A DNA stretch of 64,000 nt, taken from the NCBI RefSeq assembly GCF_900103615.1, contig NZ_FNGW01000002.1, positions 1 through 64,000 on the forward strand. The letters are read 5' to 3'. The stretch's first letter is position 1; each line of letters opens with the position of its first letter. This document shows, one piece after another, positions 62,962 through 64,000 of the stretch. Source of the stretch: Romboutsia lituseburensis DSM 797 (lineage in GTDB: Bacteria; Bacillota; Clostridia; Peptostreptococcales; Peptostreptococcaceae). A program made the translations under genes and the position numbers. Below the pieces are notes generated by a model. It was not told where the DNA came from and made no database searches. It saw only the letters and a list, made by a program, of their open reading frames with translations.

Positions 62962-64000
62962 TTAATCTATTGGAATATAGATATTTATTATAAATTTATT
63001 TTTATCACTTATAATTTCTAACTCTGAATTGTATTTATCTAAAGAAGATTTGGCACTTTTTAATCCTATTCCATGTAAAAATTTATCTTTTTTAGTTGTA
63101 ACTATTTTTTTATCTTTCATTTCAAGTTTACTATTTTTACTATTTTCACACTTTATAACATAATAAGATTTAACTACTGTTCCTCTAATACTTATATATC
63201 TATTATTTTCAACTTTTTTACAAGCTTCTATAGCATTATCTATAATATTAGAGAAAATAGATGATATATCTATCATTTCTATAAAACTGCATTTTGAAAA
63301 ATTTATATCACAAGTTAGTTCTATATTTTCTTTTTTACACACAGAGTTTTTTTCATTTAAAATTATATCCAGTATCATATTGTTAGTGGTGAAAGTATTT
63401 TTATACTCTTTTAATTGGTCATTAATACTATCTATATATTTATTTACATCTTCATTTTGAAGTTCTTTAATACATGCCATGTGATTGTTTATATCATGAT
63501 ATAATTGTCTTACTTTCATTTGAGATTCTTGAATACTTAAGTAGTGATTATACTGCATGTCTAATTTATCATTTAAAGATTTCATTTCAGATTCATCTTT
63601 CATCTTTTTAATTATATTATTTATTATAAAAATCAAAAATATATTACAAAATACTATAGCTATTATAACTGAATTTTTTGTAAATCCTATAAAGGATCCA
63701 AAATTTAAATTTATATAAGTATTCTTATCTATATAAGTATTTATTTTATTTTTTATTATAAAATTATATATTTCTTCTATATGTCTATTTGATTTTATTA
63801 AGCATAATATACACACTATATTTGTAACTACTGTAAATCCAATATAAATATAGTACTTAACATTTAAATTAGATTTTACAATTTTGTCAAAATATTTAAA
63901 TAGTAAAATTAATATAATAGTTAAAGGTATAGAGTTATAAAGTACACCACTTATGGGAGTATAATTCTTTATAATACCATTCATTAGTCCACAATAATAC
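62962..64000 (-). CDS. GHKL-type sensor histidine kinase (AgrC/VirS-like), 5' end beyond the window
   Basis: At least 340 residues. Visible are three or more membrane helices (about 17-33, 44-62, 103-123), a dimerisation helix with RQLYHDINNHMACIKEL (phospho-acceptor His), and a GHKL ATPase domain (IFSNIIDNAIEACKKV as N-box, KDKFLHGIGLKSAKSSLDKY as G-box). AgrC-like kinases sense peptides. The frame is open upstream of the ATG at 63984 to the window end, so the true start is probably outside. The partner response regulator is also not seen. Confidence 0.9.
   Translation of the reverse strand, partial: YYCGLMNGIIKNYTPISGVLYNSIPLTIILILLFKYFDKIVKSNLNVKYYIYIGFTVVTNIVCILCLIKSNRHIEEIYNFIIKNKINTYIDKNTYINLNFGSFIGFTKNSVIIAIVFCNIFLIFIINNIIKKMKDESEMKSLNDKLDMQYNHYLSIQESQMKVRQLYHDINNHMACIKELQNEDVNKYIDSINDQLKEYKNTFTTNNMILDIILNEKNSVCKKENIELTCDINFSKCSFIEMIDISSIFSNIIDNAIEACKKVENNRYISIRGTVVKSYYVIKCENSKNSKLEMKDKKIVTTKKDKFLHGIGLKSAKSSLDKYNSELEIISDKNKFIINIYIPID

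Overview
The window is AT-rich DNA (roughly 70% or more A+T by eye) with strong AGGAGG-type ribosome binding sites, frequent TTG/GTG starts, many factor-independent hairpin terminators, and genes typical of strictly anaerobic Firmicutes: a 2-oxoacid:ferredoxin oxidoreductase, an EFR1-type flavodoxin/ferredoxin, and lysine and guanidine-I riboswitches. I place it in the Clostridia, most likely Peptostreptococcaceae (Clostridioides, Paraclostridium or Romboutsia type). That placement is inference from gene content and style. No rRNA, tRNA, T-box or CRISPR array was seen.

Layout. 1-340: end of a tyrosine recombinase gene, so the right edge of an integrated element probably lies here. 343-5407 (minus): RpiR-type regulator, 2-oxoacid ferredoxin oxidoreductase korDABC, then the RNA-modification genes mnmM and rluB. 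5.8-15.2 kb: AI-2E-type transporter, TPR lipoprotein, lysA under a lysine riboswitch, Na+/H+ antiporter, and envelope proteins of unknown role. 15.6-24.1 kb: glnS, a lipid kinase, LUD protein, yaaA, DUF389 protein, an alpha/beta hydrolase, an orphan BMP-type binding protein, and a guanidine exporter under a guanidine-I riboswitch. 24.5-32.2 kb: small proteins and accessory functions (YdeI-like, MFS, AAA ATPase, GNAT, EFR1, pentapeptide protein, aromatic acid exporter).

32.2-35.1 kb holds the most interesting locus: an operon of a BlaI-type repressor, a BlaR1-like M56 membrane protease and an extracellular GDPD phosphodiesterase. The protease's sensor domain is not a penicillin-binding domain but a GT51 peptidoglycan glycosyltransferase fold in which both catalytic glutamates are glutamine. 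I infer a sensor built from a dead transglycosylase. A perfect TTGTAGAC-N11-GTCTACAA palindrome overlaps the operon promoter.

35.2-55.3 kb: envelope and stress functions (esterase, YmaF, DacF carboxypeptidase, S41 protease, WYL regulator with a GyrI-like protein, CopA under a CsoR-type operator, SH3-3D wall protein with WalR-like boxes, a staygreen homologue, membrane acyltransferase, chemoreceptor, CNNM/CorC protein, DUF2935). Several upstream regions carry clear palindromic operators.

55.5-64.0 kb (minus): a GHKL sensor kinase running off the window, then two large FtsX/MacB-type ABC permease plus ATPase modules, then a third module reduced to a deletion-fused, nonsense-containing remnant and a 46-residue ORF. 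It looks like a peptide export or immunity locus that has been duplicating and decaying.
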